Assembly: GCA_030640695.1 (NCBI GenBank) | Contig: DAOWIX010000135.1 | Location: forward strand, 1 to 5,533 | Direction: 5' to 3' | Source of the DNA: Deltaproteobacteria bacterium | Lineage (GTDB): Bacteria; Desulfobacterota; Anaeroferrophillalia; Anaeroferrophillales; Tharpellaceae | Length of the DNA: 5,533 bases | Shown here: in pieces, positions 5,421 to 5,533 of the stretch | Layout: every line of letters starts with the position of its first letter | Position numbering within the stretch: the first letter of the stretch is position 1 | The notes under the pieces: generated by a model | The model's database searches: none | The model's input: the letters and a program-made list of their open reading frames with translations, nothing else | What the model was told of the DNA's origin: nothing | Position numbers and translations under genes: made by a program

Positions 5421-5533
5421 TCAATTTGTATTTTTAGAGCAAAAAAAGAGGGGGGACACCATATGGTGTCCCCCCTCTTTTTTTGCTCTAAAAATACAAA
5501 TTGATCAAAAAGCGTAAGTTATCTTGCCCCAGA
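5392..5533. repeat. 142-bp perfect terminal palindrome, probable fold-back artefact
   Basis: The sequence from 5463 to the last base is the exact reverse complement of 5392-5462, with no spacer and no mismatch over 71-nt arms. The left arm holds the last nine codons and stop of the outer-membrane protein gene (codons spanning about 5394-5420), the 20-nt gap and half of the terminator. A natural terminator explains only the central 44 nt; the outer 49 nt per arm are gene end and spacer. Its running exactly to the window end suggests a contig end where the assembly or a chimeric read turned back on the opposite strand. Confidence 0.9.
5441..5484 (+). terminator. Strong intrinsic terminator of the lpdD-ubiX-OMP operon
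   Basis: A G/C-rich stem, GAGGGGGGACACC (5448-5460) pairing with GGTGTCCCCCCTC (5465-5477), encloses the loop ATAT. It is flanked by seven A (5441-5447) and seven T (5478-5484), and starts 20 nt after the stop codon of the outer-membrane protein gene. The A and T runs would let it act in both directions. It is the core of the larger perfect palindrome described separately; the T run lies in the suspect second arm, though its match with the A run is what a natural bidirectional terminator would show. Confidence 0.8.

Noticed and set aside
5463..5533. Antisense copy of the outer-membrane protein gene end as a separate gene remnant or convergent gene
   Set aside because: It is an exact mirror of the preceding 71 nt ending at the last base, which fits a fold-back artefact better than a second gene.

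Overview
The window is ordinary bacterial chromosome of moderate GC, with tightly packed genes, ATG and GTG starts, and Shine-Dalgarno-like sites. Its gene content (sugar-phosphate genes beside a prenyl-FMN module and a meta-pathway-type outer-membrane protein) suggests a Gram-negative bacterium. A member of the former Deltaproteobacteria (Desulfobacterota) is my best guess, but this rests on general sequence character, not on a marker gene. The outer-membrane protein, with a signal peptide and a C-terminal Phe, is the firmest evidence for a Gram-negative cell.

Left half (1-2921, plus strand): a central-carbon operon. It begins with the last 41 codons of a transketolase. After a 67-nt gap rich in short repeats comes a 577-aa glucose-6-phosphate isomerase that resembles the isomerase half of transaldolase/isomerase fusion proteins. 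A 333-aa glucokinase follows, overlapping the isomerase by 8 nt. Together they cover glucose phosphorylation, G6P/F6P interconversion and the non-oxidative pentose phosphate branch.

Middle (2922-3408): a 69-aa conserved-looking protein of unknown function lies on the minus strand, convergent with glucokinase. Between it and the next plus-strand gene is a 201-nt divergent intergenic region. This holds a promoter candidate for each direction and a perfect 12-bp inverted repeat (3289-3300 / 3330-3341), a plausible regulator site.

Right half (3409-5420, plus strand): three overlapping genes form a second operon: an LpdD-like protein (putative prenylated-flavin chaperone), a UbiX-type flavin prenyltransferase and a Phenol_MetA_deg/COG4313-type outer-membrane beta-barrel. 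The first two would make and handle prenyl-FMN, the cofactor of UbiD-family (de)carboxylases, but no UbiD gene lies in the window. The third could be a channel for a hydrophobic or aromatic compound. The operon ends in a strong intrinsic terminator.

The last 142 nt (5392-5533) are a perfect palindrome centred on that terminator: the sequence turns back and repeats the end of the outer-membrane protein gene as its reverse complement up to the last base. This is most likely an assembly or library fold-back at a contig end, so the final ~50 nt should not be treated as true downstream sequence.
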